Assembly: GCA_000434395.1 (NCBI GenBank)
Contig: FR878794.1
Span: 1-54,115 of the forward strand
Length of the DNA stretch: 54,115 bases
Origin: Clostridium sp. CAG:568
Lineage (GTDB): Bacteria > Bacillota_I > Bacilli_A > RFN20 > CAG-288
Direction: 5' to 3'
In this document: piece by piece, positions 43,096-52,618 of the stretch
How the letters are laid out: the number at the start of each line of letters is the position of its first letter
Position numbering within the stretch: the first letter of the stretch is position 1
Translations under genes and position numbers: made by a program
The notes under the pieces: generated by a model
Database searches by the model: none
The model's input: only the letters and a program-made list of their open reading frames with translations
Told to the model about the DNA's origin: nothing

Positions 43096-43953
43096 CTACT
43101 TGATCAAATGAGGTTCTTCATTGTTTTTATATTGTCTTACAAATTCATTTGTTATTTCAATGGACTTGTCCATGACATGTTCTTTTCTTTGCTTATGGAA
43201 TTTCTCTATATCGTCGTCCCATGGCTTAACTTTAATGACATGCATATAAGGGAAGAACTTTAAAACACCACAATAATGTCTTACCAATGTATCTTTTTCC
43301 ATCTTATTTTGTTCATTATACTTAGAAGGCAAGAATTCAATATCATTTTTAAATGCTTTATTGATAGCTGTTTGATCAGGCATGAACATCTTCACTGTTC
43401 TTATCATCTCTCTGGCTTTTATTATTTTATCTTTGTTTTCAATTGTTTTATCAACATCGAAAAGAATCATTCCTGCATTGCAGTAATTCTTATGAATCCA
43501 ATGTCTTCCGACATTGTCTCTAACCATTCCTAATGTTTTTCCTTTTAAATCAAAATTATAAAGTTCTTTTATATCTCCAAAACACATCGTATCTATATCC
43601 ATATAAAGAAGTCTATTATCTAGCGAAGAGAAGACCTCATCATCTATGTACAATCTCAACAATGTATATGGGGTGAATTTTGTGTTCTTGTTGGTGCTAT
43701 TCATCAATTCATCTTCCAAACAACTCATATCCAATAATGTTATCTTATTATTTGGATTATAAATCTTTATTATCTTTTCTAAGAAATCAATTTCTTTCTT
43801 ATTAAAAGCTACATAACCTGAATTAATTTTCAAAAAATTACCAGTGATAATAAAGACATTCAAGTCTTCTTTTGTATTAGACGCCAAACAGGTCAATGAC
43901 ATGATTAAACCTTTGAACATCCTTTGATTGCCCGCATATAAAATGTTAATCAA
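43096..43953 (-). CDS. Family 8 glycosyltransferase
   Basis: Retaining GT-A transferase using UDP-glucose or UDP-galactose, likely in surface polysaccharide or LPS-like glycan synthesis. It begins INILYAGNQRMFKGLIMSL, has the metal-binding MDIDTMCFGDI (about residue 118) and NAGMILFDVDK, then MPDQTAINKAF and a C-terminal HYCGVLKFF with KPW. Length is typical. Two TTG start candidates lie 6 bases apart; GGGGATA spacing favours the second, at 43953. Single gene on its strand. Confidence 0.88.
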   Translation of the reverse strand: MINILYAGNQRMFKGLIMSLTCLASNTKEDLNVFIITGNFLKINSGYVAFNKKEIDFLEKIIKIYNPNNKITLLDMSCLEDELMNSTNKNTKFTPYTLLRLYIDDEVFSSLDNRLLYMDIDTMCFGDIKELYNFDLKGKTLGMVRDNVGRHWIHKNYCNAGMILFDVDKTIENKDKIIKAREMIRTVKMFMPDQTAINKAFKNDIEFLPSKYNEQNKMEKDTLVRHYCGVLKFFPYMHVIKVKPWDDDIEKFHKQRKEHVMDKSIEITNEFVRQYKNNEEPHLIK

Positions 43954-44024
43954 AACCAATATCCCCTTATCTTTTTTGTTATTATATAAAATTAATAGAA
44001 AAGTTCAAAAAATATGACTAGGTT

Positions 44025-45683
44025 TTACATTGAAAACAATACAACAGAAGAAAAACTCTCATTATTATCAAATTTGCTGCTTACAAATTGTTTTTTGTAA
44101 TCTTCTAAAGAGAATGTCGATCCATTCGTGAATAATCTACCTTTATTATCACTATAACTATCTAGTATATTTTTATTTGCACTGATCCATCTAATTTCAT
44201 CCCAGCTGTTATCAGCATCAGATAAAAAGTAAGACTCAACTGTCTTAGAGTCATTAGGAGATTCAGTATTAGTAACAAACATATAATATTTACCTACATT
44301 ATCATCGACAAAACTATCTGGATCATCGGGTAATTCGACATCGTATTGCTCATTTCCATTAGAAGTCAATTTAACCAACCTTGCATCAGCATGATAAACT
44401 CTAGCGCCTCTATCCTTAACTGTTTGAACTTTATAAGCTTCATAATCTTTTTCATTCAATCCGTTAGGAGAATAATAATCTATGACAATATATTCATCAA
44501 AGGGATTGAATATCAGCTTACCGTCACTATCAAACTTATATGATTTAGAATCATACGGAATAACTATCACATTATCTTTAGACATATCGGATTTCAGTGT
44601 GATTGTGGCATTACCAGTTACAACATAAGGTTTAATCCAACCTAAAAGCAATTTAGAATATGGATTTTGATCTCCAGCATTGTTATCCATCATATCTATT
44701 CTTCCTAAAGGTGAATAACTAGATGAACTATATGTGTAGTAATCTTGCAATCCTAACATATGACCAGTCTCATGAATCAGGACATGACCATCGCATCCAT
44801 CATCAGGTGTTATTTCATTATAAATATCGCCAGTCAAGAAATCTAGTCCAGCCCAACCATATGTATTTACACACGGATTATCGACAGTTCCAACCTCTGA
44901 AGTGGTCGTAGTAAAAGCCCAATATAAAGAAGTATCATTGGGATTAACCATACGTATATAAATAATCCAAACTCCATCTAACGTACCATCTTTATCAGAA
45001 TCAAAATCAGCCATGTTCAAATCATATGTGTCTTTAGCCCAATCGACACTTTCTTTAACCAACCCACTCAAATTGTTTATATTCAAATCAGTAGATTTCT
45101 TATATTTACTATTAGAATTGTTCTTTGGATAGTAGAAATCAGTTACTAATCCTGTAAAATCCAATTGACCATAACTAGACTTGTAATAATAAGAATGAAG
45201 AGATTCAAAATTCATTTCATCATCTCCACCAAAAAATGCTGTCTTTATGATATCCAATGTATCATCATGAACCCTATGTTCATTTCCAGGAATGACTACA
45301 GGAATCACTAAAAGAGGAACTTTTCCAGTAGATGGAGTGTAATGCCAATCATATATGGATTGATAACTATAATCAGTAATGTTCTTTTCTATAGTCACTT
45401 CATCAGGAGAATAAAAACCTTTAGAGCCCTCACTCGATGGATTTGTGACTGTGACAGTCATAGTATCATCTTCCTCTTCCATCAAATTGAAACTCTTTCC
45501 TAATTCCTGCGGACTATGTGGAAGTTCACTAGTCGAAGTGTCAGTCTTATCAGTAGGTGTTGTAGGAGCTACTATAGAAGGTGTTGTAGAATTACCTGTA
45601 GAACTACTATTTTCTTTAGTGCATGAACTCGTAAAACAAAGAATAATAAAAGAGAACATTGCAATTATCTTATTATTTTTCAT
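44025..45683 (-). CDS. M6-family metalloprotease lipoprotein
   Basis: Extracellular zinc protease of the immune-inhibitor-A-like M6 group, tethered by lipid. The lipoprotein signal is AMFSFIILCFTSSC, followed by a Ser/Thr/Pro linker. The catalytic HETGHMLGLQDYY lies near residue 305, with the family GRIDMMDNN downstream. DFDSDKDGTLDGVW is an EF-hand-like Asp-rich calcium loop near residue 230. No secretion or immunity partner is adjacent. RBS AAGGAG upstream. Confidence 0.9.
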   Translation of the reverse strand: MKNNKIIAMFSFIILCFTSSCTKENSSSTGNSTTPSIVAPTTPTDKTDTSTSELPHSPQELGKSFNLMEEEDDTMTVTVTNPSSEGSKGFYSPDEVTIEKNITDYSYQSIYDWHYTPSTGKVPLLVIPVVIPGNEHRVHDDTLDIIKTAFFGGDDEMNFESLHSYYYKSSYGQLDFTGLVTDFYYPKNNSNSKYKKSTDLNINNLSGLVKESVDWAKDTYDLNMADFDSDKDGTLDGVWIIYIRMVNPNDTSLYWAFTTTTSEVGTVDNPCVNTYGWAGLDFLTGDIYNEITPDDGCDGHVLIHETGHMLGLQDYYTYSSSSYSPLGRIDMMDNNAGDQNPYSKLLLGWIKPYVVTGNATITLKSDMSKDNVIVIPYDSKSYKFDSDGKLIFNPFDEYIVIDYYSPNGLNEKDYEAYKVQTVKDRGARVYHADARLVKLTSNGNEQYDVELPDDPDSFVDDNVGKYYMFVTNTESPNDSKTVESYFLSDADNSWDEIRWISANKNILDSYSDNKGRLFTNGSTFSLEDYKKQFVSSKFDNNESFSSVVLFSM

Positions 45684-45799
45684 ATTTAAAACTCCTTTTT
45701 GGTCTTGCTATTATCTCAAACTATGAAGATTAGTATTTAGGTTTCAGCTAATAAAAGCCTAATCTAAAGATATCATTTCTTACTTAACCAAGAATTAAT

Positions 45800-45825
45800 A
45801 AAAGGCTGGAATCATCCAGCCTTTT
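45800..45825 (-). terminator. Intrinsic terminator of ftsH
   Basis: AAAAGGCTGG/CCAGCCTTTT (45800-45809 with 45816-45825) with a 6-base loop; the minus-strand side continues as T4ATT. It starts 4 bases after the ftsH stop. Confidence 0.9.
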
Positions 45826-45828
45826 ACC

Positions 45829-48201
45829 TTATAAACCTTTTACCATGTCTCTCAATGTCTCAACTGACATTTCATCAGTGTCGATATACAAGACTTTATC
45901 AGATGAATACTTCTCCAAGTGTTCACCTAAGACTCTAGGCGATGCCGATAACTTATCGACGTCATCCTTTGTAATAAAGATAGCTCCGATTTTTCCATCA
46001 GGGAATCTAGAAACAACTATCTCTTTAAATTGATCCTTATCTATAGGAGCTGCAGAAGTAGAAGCTACGACCAACACAATATTGTGTAAACCGTGTTGAT
46101 TGATTTTATCTACTTCTTTGTACCATTTCTTATAATCATCAATCAATGTGATATTGTTTGGATTTAAAGGAGTGTAATCATCCTCACCTTTAGGAGCTTC
46201 AACTTTTTGAGTCTCATAAGTAGGTAGTTTTCTATTAGTCAAAAGATATTGAATTTCATAGTCATTGATTGTTTCTTTTTCAATCAAGGCATCTGCAATC
46301 AAAGTGACATCATCTCTTCTACTCGTGATGATTTCCTTTGCCTTAGCATAACACTCTTCAATAATCTTTCTCTCAGCTTGATCTATTTCATAAGCTACTT
46401 GTCCAGAGAAATTCTTTTGAGTGTTGTTATAGTCACGTCCTAAGAAGACATCTTGATTAGGATCTTCATATTGGACTGGTCCTAAAGGAGACATTCCATA
46501 TTCCGTGACCATAGAACGAGCTATTCTAGTCGCCTTTTGGAAATCATCGCTTGCACCAGTAGATACATCTCCGAAGAAAATCTCTTCCGAGCATCTTCCA
46601 CCCAAATAACCAGTTATTCTTGCAATCAACTGATTCTTTGTATATAAGAAGTGATCGTGTTCAGGAGTCATCAAGGTATGACCACCAGTACGTCCACGAG
46701 GAATGATAGATACTGATTGAACTCTATCAGCATCAGGAAGAGTTAATCCGATAATAGCATGTCCAGCTTCATGGAAAGCCACTTGTCTCTTCTCATTAGC
46801 TTCCATATGAGTCTTCTTAGCAGGTCCAGCAATTCTTCTATCGATAGCTTCTGTAATATCGGGTGAAGAAATGACACTTTCGCCATTTCTTACAGCTAAT
46901 ATTGCAGCTTCGTTCATTACATTTGCAAGATCAGCACCACTGAATCCTACTGTTACAGCAGCAATAGAAGCAAAGTTGATATCCTTAGCTAAAGGTTTAT
47001 TTCTTGAATGAACCTTCAAGATAGCCTCACGTCCAGCTTTATCAGGCAAGTCAACTGTTATAGTTCTATCAAAACGTCCAGGACGTAACAAAGCAGGATC
47101 CAAGACATCTTCACGGTTAGTTGCAGCCATGACGATAATTCCAGAATTATCCTCGAATCCATCCATCTCAACCAACAATTGGTTCAATGTCTGCTCACGT
47201 TCGTCGTTTCCACCACCTAATCCAGCACCTCTTTGACGTCCGACAGCATCGATTTCATCGATGAATATCAAACAAGGAGCATTCTTTTTAGCTGTATTGA
47301 ACATATCACGGACACGCCCAGCACCAACACCGACATACATTTCGACAAAGTCAGAACCAGATATAGAATAGAAAGGAACTGAAGCTTCGCCAGCTACAGC
47401 TTTTGCCAATAAGGTCTTACCAGTTCCCGGAGGTCCTATGAGAAGAACACCTTTAGGAAGCTTGGCTCCCATCTTCTTATATTTATCAGAATTATGGAAA
47501 TACTCTACAACTTCTTTCAACTCGTTTTTGACTTCATCACATCCAGCAACATCAGTGAATCTTACTTTGGAACCAGTAGATTGCTTAGCTCTGGACTGGT
47601 TGAAGTTCATCACTCCACCTTGTCCGCTACGTCCAATAGATCTAATGAAGAAAACAATACAAACGACTAAAACTACAAGAGTAAGCAAAGACCAAATCCA
47701 TGAATAATCATTTACTTTTTGTTCACCTTCAGCGAAATTCTTACCCGTGACATACTTAAAACTATCTTCGCCAATATTCCCATAGTTTACATTGTAAGCA
47801 TCTATCAAATACTTCAAATCTTCCACTTTACCTTTTGATAAAGTACCACTATAACTTCTAGTCTTTGTACCTTCAGTATAATTACCAGAAATATAATAAA
47901 TATCATCGGTATAAACACTATGAGCAATGGTCAAAGTAGGCTTTGAATTTTCAGCATTTTTATAGAATAATTCATACATCGCACCAGATGAGTTGGTCTC
48001 ATTTACACTAGGCTTAGCCGTGCTTGAATCTTTTACTAACACCAAATCGACATCAGAGAAAGACTTATCAACTCTACTTCTTCCATTGATAGTCACTCCG
48101 ACAATAATGCCGATAATAGTGATAAACAACAGGATGATAAACATCGCACCTAATCCTGTACGCTTTTTATTATTGGGGTTATTTTTGTTGTTTTCAGCCA
48201 T
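45829..48201 (-). CDS. ftsH: FtsH membrane AAA+ metalloprotease with an extra C-terminal domain
   Basis: ATP-dependent membrane protease degrading misfolded membrane and regulatory proteins. Spans at about 18-38 and 168-186 flank an outside domain. The AAA module has Walker A GPPGTGKT (256-263), Walker B LIFIDEIDAVG and the SRH RPGRFDRT. The zinc site is HEAGH (477-481), with the third ligand in STGASDDFQKAT. FtsH normally ends near residue 650-660. Here an acidic linker leads to about 105 further residues (685-790) that look like one alpha-beta domain: NIVLVVASTSAAPIDKDQF, KIGAIFITKDDVDKL and KVLYIDTDEMSVETL. I do not recognise that domain. Confidence 0.95.
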   Translation of the reverse strand: MAENNKNNPNNKKRTGLGAMFIILLFITIIGIIVGVTINGRSRVDKSFSDVDLVLVKDSSTAKPSVNETNSSGAMYELFYKNAENSKPTLTIAHSVYTDDIYYISGNYTEGTKTRSYSGTLSKGKVEDLKYLIDAYNVNYGNIGEDSFKYVTGKNFAEGEQKVNDYSWIWSLLTLVVLVVCIVFFIRSIGRSGQGGVMNFNQSRAKQSTGSKVRFTDVAGCDEVKNELKEVVEYFHNSDKYKKMGAKLPKGVLLIGPPGTGKTLLAKAVAGEASVPFYSISGSDFVEMYVGVGAGRVRDMFNTAKKNAPCLIFIDEIDAVGRQRGAGLGGGNDEREQTLNQLLVEMDGFEDNSGIIVMAATNREDVLDPALLRPGRFDRTITVDLPDKAGREAILKVHSRNKPLAKDINFASIAAVTVGFSGADLANVMNEAAILAVRNGESVISSPDITEAIDRRIAGPAKKTHMEANEKRQVAFHEAGHAIIGLTLPDADRVQSVSIIPRGRTGGHTLMTPEHDHFLYTKNQLIARITGYLGGRCSEEIFFGDVSTGASDDFQKATRIARSMVTEYGMSPLGPVQYEDPNQDVFLGRDYNNTQKNFSGQVAYEIDQAERKIIEECYAKAKEIITSRRDDVTLIADALIEKETINDYEIQYLLTNRKLPTYETQKVEAPKGEDDYTPLNPNNITLIDDYKKWYKEVDKINQHGLHNIVLVVASTSAAPIDKDQFKEIVVSRFPDGKIGAIFITKDDVDKLSASPRVLGEHLEKYSSDKVLYIDTDEMSVETLRDMVKGL

Positions 48202-48335
48202 TCTGCACCTCCTTTTTTATTCTCAAAAAAGTGTCATCAAAAATCCTTTGAGACACTGAAATTATACGAAATAAGAATCGTTTTTTTATAGGTATTAAAA
48301 CCTCTCAATTAGAACCCAGTAAAATATAAATTGAA

Positions 48336-48368
48336 ACAATAAAAGCCTAGCAAAATTGCCAGGCTTTT
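48336..48368 (-). terminator. Intrinsic terminator of eno
   Basis: AAAAGCCTAGCA (48341-48352) pairs with TGCCAGGCTTTT (48357-48368) with one mismatch and a 4-base loop; the minus strand continues into TTTTATT. Confidence 0.88.
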
Positions 48369-48387
48369 ATATCGTAAGTAAATTAAA

Positions 48388-49703
48388 TTACTTGCGGAAT
48401 GCTCTGAAGGCATTCAATCCGAGATATTGAGCAGAATCACCAAGCTCTTCCTCAATTCTCATAAGTTGATTGTACTTGCAGATACGATCGGTACGAGACA
48501 AGGAACCAGTCTTGATTTGCTCAGAATTGAGACCGACAGAAAGATCAGCGATGGTGGCATCCTCAGTTTCACCAGAACGGTGAGAAACGATGGTGGTGTA
48601 TCCAGCACGGTGAGCTTCTTCCATAGTATCCATAGTCTCAGTCAAGGTTCCAATTTGGTTAACCTTGATGAGGACGGAGTTGGCTACATTCTTCACGATT
48701 CCTTCGTGAACACGAGCCTTGTTGGTGACAAATAAGTCATCACCGACCAATTGAATCTTGTTTCCAAGTCTGGCAGTAAGCTTTTGCCATCCATCCCAGT
48801 CATCCTCAGCAAGTCCATCCTCGACAGTGATCAAAGGATATTGTTCAGTAAGCTTAGCAATCAAATCGATCATCTCATCGGAAGTCTTCTTTCCTTCTCC
48901 AGAACGGAAGAGATCATACATTCCAGAATCCTTGTCGAAGAATTCAGATGAAGCAATATCGGTTCCTAAGAAGATATCCTTTCCAGGAACATATCCAGCA
49001 CGGGTGATAGCCTCACAAATGACTTCGAAGGGTTCCTCATTGTTAGCGAGTGAAGGAGCATATCCACCTTCATCACCGACATTGGTGTTTTGCTTCTTGT
49101 CGACCAAGACCTTCTTCAAGGCGTGGAAGACTTCAGCACCCCAACGAACAGCTTCATGGATGTTATGAGCACCAGCAGGAATAATCATGTACTCTTGGAA
49201 GTGATCATGTACTCTTGGAAGTCGACGGAAGAAATAGCATGCTTTCCACCATTCAAGACGTTCATCATAGGAACAGGAAGGACCTTACCATTGGTTCCAC
49301 CAAGATATCTGTACAAAGGAAGTCCAAGTTCATCGGCAGTAGCCTTAGCAGCAGCCAAGGAAACACCGAGAATAGCGTTGGCACCTAACTCAGTCTTGTT
49401 AGGAGTTCCATCCAAAGCGAGCATGGTGTTGTCGAGAAGAACTTGATCAGCAGAATCCATACCGATGATCTTAGGAGCAATCTTCTTGTTGACATTCTCA
49501 ACAGCCTTCAAGACACCTTGTCCATTGAAACGAGCCTTGTCACCATCACGAAGTTCACAAGCTTCGTGGATTCCAGTAGAAGCACCGGAAGGAACAGCGG
49601 CACGACCAAATCCACCATTCTCAGTGGCTATTTCAACTTCGACAGTAGGATTGCCACGTGAATCAAGAATTTCACGGGCATGAACAGAAACGATTTCAGA
49701 CAT
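48388..49703 (-). pseudogene. eno: Enolase gene split by a 20-base tandem duplication
   Basis: Enolase turns 2-phosphoglycerate into phosphoenolpyruvate. Two frames cover it: 49185-49703 (N-terminal 172 codons, IVSVHAREILDSRGNPTVEV) and 48388-49188 (C-terminal part, KNTNVGDEGGYAPSL, LVGDDLFVTN, SHRSGETEDATIADL). A direct repeat at the junction (49184-49202 and 49204-49222) shifts the frame. Removing one 20-base unit gives a continuous VDFQEYMIIPAGAHNIHEA and a normal 431-aa enolase with all catalytic blocks. No second copy is in the window. Since enolase is central to glycolysis, an assembly error is at least as likely as a true mutation. Confidence 0.9.
49184..49222. repeat. Tandem direct repeat inside eno
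   Basis: The 19-base sequence ATCATGTACTCTTGGAAGT occurs at 49184-49202 and again at 49204-49222, period 20 with one base between. The period is not a multiple of three, so it breaks the enolase frame. Confidence 0.97.
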
Positions 49704-49844
49704 TGGAATTATAATTCCCCCTTTTTATATCTTTAAAATTATATCAAGTTTCTTATGAAATTATCTAATTTTATATAAAACCAATAAGCAATTTTATAAA
49801 TTTGAAAAGTAAAATTGATAGTCTATCAAAACTAGTTTTCAAAG

Positions 49845-49881
49845 CAAATAAAAATCCTTCAGACAAGCACCTGAAGGATTT
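49845..49881 (-). terminator. Intrinsic terminator of the alpha operon (after rplQ)
   Basis: AAATCCTTCAG/CTGAAGGATTT (49852-49862 with 49871-49881) with an 8-base loop, then a T-rich tract on the minus strand. It separates rplQ from eno. Confidence 0.9.
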
Positions 49882-49915
49882 AGTTAGTAGACAAAGTTAT
49901 TGTAGAGTAAGTCGG

Positions 49916-50320
49916 TTAGTCAACGAAAGCAATCAAAGCCATCGGGGCGTTGTCGCCACGACGATTTCCAGCCTTCAAGACTCTGGTGTATCCACCATTT
50001 CTGTCCTTGTACTTAGGGGCGAGATCATCGCAAAGAACTTGCAAAGCAGTCTTCTTTGTCTTCTCGTCTGCCCAAACATCACGGACATATCTAGCTGCCA
50101 AACGACGGCCGTGAAGGTCTCCCTTCTTGGCGTAGGTGACCAAACGGTCAGCAAGCTTTTGAAGCTTCTTGGCGGTAGCAAAAGTGGTAGTGATAGAGCC
50201 GTTTACAATCAAAGAAGTGGCCAAATTTCTAAGCATTGACTCTTCCTTGGACTTGGTCCAAGCAGCTTTAAAACGGACACCACCTTTACCGTGTACGTTA
50301 TGTCTTCCTGTGGTTTTCAT
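49916..50320 (-). CDS. rplQ: Ribosomal protein L17
   Basis: Large-subunit protein near the exit tunnel. The 134-aa sequence has RKAAW-like FKAAWTKSKEESMLRNLATS, then the ITTTFATAKKLQKLADRLVT core and GYTRVLKAGNRRGDNAPMA at the end. The N-terminus (MKTTGRHNVHGKGGVRF) is less like the common MxYRKLGR opening but of similar length. It follows rpoA by 11 bases and ends the operon. Confidence 0.96.
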   Translation of the reverse strand: MKTTGRHNVHGKGGVRFKAAWTKSKEESMLRNLATSLIVNGSITTTFATAKKLQKLADRLVTYAKKGDLHGRRLAARYVRDVWADEKTKKTALQVLCDDLAPKYKDRNGGYTRVLKAGNRRGDNAPMALIAFVD

Positions 50321-50331
50321 TTTATATCTCC

Positions 50332-51321
50332 TTAGTTATTGTCATTCTTGAAATGGAGACCCATGGAAATAAGCTTTTCTTTAACTTCTTTCAAGGATTT
50401 CTTTCCAAGATTTCTAACCTTCATCATCTCTTCCTCAGTCTTAGCACACAACTCACCGACTGTAGAGATTCCTGCTCTCTTCAAGCAGTTATACGAACGG
50501 ACGGAAAGCTCGATTTCCTCGATAGGCTTCTCCTCGTTCTCGCCCTTCTTATCAGTCTTCTTGTCAGCGAAAATTTCAGGAGCTGATTTCTCAGCTGATG
50601 AAGGTAATTCGCTAAACAATTCGAAGTGGGCGATGAGGATTTGGGCAGCCAAAGCAATGGCATCTTGAGGATTGATTGCTCCGTTAGTCCAAACTTCCAT
50701 CACCAAGCGATCGTAGTCGGAAGCGTGTCCGACACGGCAAGGCTCAACTGAATAGTTAACCTTCTCGATAGGTGAGAAAGAAGAATCGACAGGAATTGGG
50801 AAGCTGTCTCCTTCGGGGCTGTAATCATACTTAAGTCTGTTCTCATCGCTAGAGACATAACCTCTACCATTACGAACAGAAATAGTCATTAATAATGAGC
50901 CTTTAGGAGCGACATGGGCGATAACCAAATCTGGATTGAGGATGTGTACACCGCCGGGGCAATAAATGTCTGCAGCAGTGACAGTAGTATCTCCGTCGCT
51001 AGTTCCGACTACTTCCAATTTCAAATCTTCAGCCGCATTGTCATCTTCGTTGTCCATCTTGATGACCAATCCTTTAAGATTGAGAATGATAGTTGTAACA
51101 TCCTCTACAACACCTTCAAGGGCTGAAAATTCATGTCTTGCACCCTGGATAGTTACACGATAAACGGCAGTTCCAGGAATTGAGGACAAAAGCACTCTAC
51201 GCAAAGCGTTGCCAAGTGTTATTCCAAAGCCTCTCTCAAGATTTTCCAACACAAAGCGACCATAATCCTTCTTGACATCGAATGAGTTGACCTTGAAGTC
51301 AGGCTTTAAAAATTCTCTCAT
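50332..51321 (-). CDS. rpoA: RNA polymerase alpha subunit
   Basis: Scaffold of RNA polymerase assembly. The N-terminal domain has FVLENLERGFGITLGNALRR and LLSSIPGTAVY. The linker (about 235-255) is Lys/Glu-rich. The C-terminal DNA- and activator-binding domain has ELSVRSYNCLKRAGISTVGE and LGKKSLKEVKEKL. 329 aa, normal. RBS AGGAGG upstream of the ATG. Confidence 0.98.
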   Translation of the reverse strand: MREFLKPDFKVNSFDVKKDYGRFVLENLERGFGITLGNALRRVLLSSIPGTAVYRVTIQGARHEFSALEGVVEDVTTIILNLKGLVIKMDNEDDNAAEDLKLEVVGTSDGDTTVTAADIYCPGGVHILNPDLVIAHVAPKGSLLMTISVRNGRGYVSSDENRLKYDYSPEGDSFPIPVDSSFSPIEKVNYSVEPCRVGHASDYDRLVMEVWTNGAINPQDAIALAAQILIAHFELFSELPSSAEKSAPEIFADKKTDKKGENEEKPIEEIELSVRSYNCLKRAGISTVGELCAKTEEEMMKVRNLGKKSLKEVKEKLISMGLHFKNDNN

Positions 51322-51392
51322 CTGTTTTCCTCCTTAGGGTAATCTTATCTTCTCTTAATATCGACTCGAACGTCTTAGATATTCCGAAGAGA

Positions 51393-51836
51393 TTATCCAC
51401 GAGGACGCTTCGGAGGACGGCAACCATTGTGAGGAACAGGTGTGACATCAGCAATTGATGTGATGGTAAGTCCAGCAGCGGCTAAAGCACGAACTGCACT
51501 CTCACGACCTGCACCAGGTCCTTTGACTTCAACATCTACGGATTTCAATCCACGTTCCATGACAGCATGGGCAACTTGTTGTGAAGCAAGCTGAGCTGCA
51601 AAAGGAGTGGATTTACGAGCACCAGTGTATCCAATGGATCCAGCAGAGGCCCAAGCGATAACGTGTCCAGTGGGATCAGAAATAGATACGATGGTGTTGT
51701 TGAATGATGCGTGAATATGGGCGACACCCTTGGTGAAACCAAGTTTGGCCTTCTTCTTACGGATTGTAGTCTTCTGTTTCTTTGCAGAAGACTTTCCGCC
51801 TGCAGCCTTTGCTGCAGTAGTTTTTGTATCAGCCAT
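51393..51836 (-). CDS. rpsK: Ribosomal protein S11
   Basis: Platform protein of the small subunit. Core blocks: GVAHIHASFNNTIVSISDPT, GARKSTPFAAQLA, VEVKGPGAGRESAVRAL and the end VTPVPHNGCRPPKRPRG. At 147 aa it is about 18 residues longer than usual; the extra part is an Ala/Lys-rich N-terminus (ADTKTTAAKAAGGKSSAKKQ). RBS AGGAGG upstream. Confidence 0.98.
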   Translation of the reverse strand: MADTKTTAAKAAGGKSSAKKQKTTIRKKKAKLGFTKGVAHIHASFNNTIVSISDPTGHVIAWASAGSIGYTGARKSTPFAAQLASQQVAHAVMERGLKSVDVEVKGPGAGRESAVRALAAAGLTITSIADVTPVPHNGCRPPKRPRG

Positions 51837-51854
51837 TTTATTCTCCTCCTAACC

Positions 51855-52229
51855 TTAGGCGGTCGCTTTCTTCTTGTTGGCGACAGTCTTCTTCTTACCC
51901 TTGCAGGTACGAGCATTTGTCTTGGTGCGTTGTCCACGGCTAGGCAAATGCTTACGGTGACGCAATCCACGATAAGAACCGATTTCCTCAAGTCTCTTGA
52001 GGTTAAGGGTCACATCACGGTGTAAATCACCTTCAACGCGGTACTTGTTGACCTGCTCACGAATCTTGGTGAGTTCAGGTTCACTCATATCTTTGACTCT
52101 CTTGTTAGGGTCAATTTGAGCATCAGCACAAATCTTGTAAGCTCTTGACATTCCAATACCATAAATATAGGTAAGGGACACGACTAAGGGCTTTTCATTT
52201 GGTACATCTTTACCAGCTATACGTGCCAT
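51855..52229 (-). CDS. rpsM: Ribosomal protein S13
   Basis: Head protein of the small subunit contacting the large subunit. It has ARIAGKDVPNEKPLVVSLTY, IYGIGMSRAYKIC, and the basic tail GLRHRKHLPSRGQRTKTNAR. 124 aa, normal length. Between rpmJ and rpsK in the usual alpha-operon order. Confidence 0.98.
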   Translation of the reverse strand: MARIAGKDVPNEKPLVVSLTYIYGIGMSRAYKICADAQIDPNKRVKDMSEPELTKIREQVNKYRVEGDLHRDVTLNLKRLEEIGSYRGLRHRKHLPSRGQRTKTNARTCKGKKKTVANKKKATA

Positions 52230-52250
52230 ATTTACTTTTTACTCCTTAAA

Positions 52251-52367
52251 TTACTTACCCTGTCTTTGCTTATGCTTAGGGTTAGAGCAAATGACGCAAA
52301 CGCGTCCTTTTCTCTTAACGATTCTGCACTTGTCGCAAATGGGCTTGACGGATGGTCTGACTTTCAT
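52251..52367 (-). CDS. rpmJ: Ribosomal protein L36
   Basis: A 38-aa zinc-type L36: KVRPSVKPICDKCRIVKRKG, then VCVICSNPKHKQRQGK. The four zinc ligands are Cys, Cys, Cys and His, so this is the C+ form. A GGAGG lies about 9 bases before the ATG. It lies between infA and rpsM as in most Firmicutes. Confidence 0.97.
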   Translation of the reverse strand: MKVRPSVKPICDKCRIVKRKGRVCVICSNPKHKQRQGK

Positions 52368-52396
52368 CTTTCTTTTCCTCCTAAGCCTATAATTGG

Positions 52397-52618
52397 CTAA
52401 TCTTTAAAACGATAGACGATACGACCAAGGGTTAAATCATATGGTGACATCTCTACGTTCACACGATCGCCGGGAAGAATACGAATCTTATTCATACGCA
52501 TCTTTCCGGAAACAGTTGCACGAATGATGACTCCATTTTCAAGTTTGACGTTGTAATGACTAGAAGGAAGAACCTCCTCCACCACAGCTTCCATCTTAAT
52601 AAAGTCGTCTTTGTTCAT
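52397..52618 (-). CDS. infA: Translation initiation factor IF-1
   Basis: Binds the ribosomal A site during initiation. The 73-aa S1-fold protein has KMEAVVEEVLPSSHYNVKLE, RATVSGKMRMNKIRILPGD and VEMSPYDLTLGRIVYRFKD. Its start overlaps the map stop by 4 bases. Confidence 0.98.
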   Translation of the reverse strand: MNKDDFIKMEAVVEEVLPSSHYNVKLENGVIIRATVSGKMRMNKIRILPGDRVNVEMSPYDLTLGRIVYRFKD

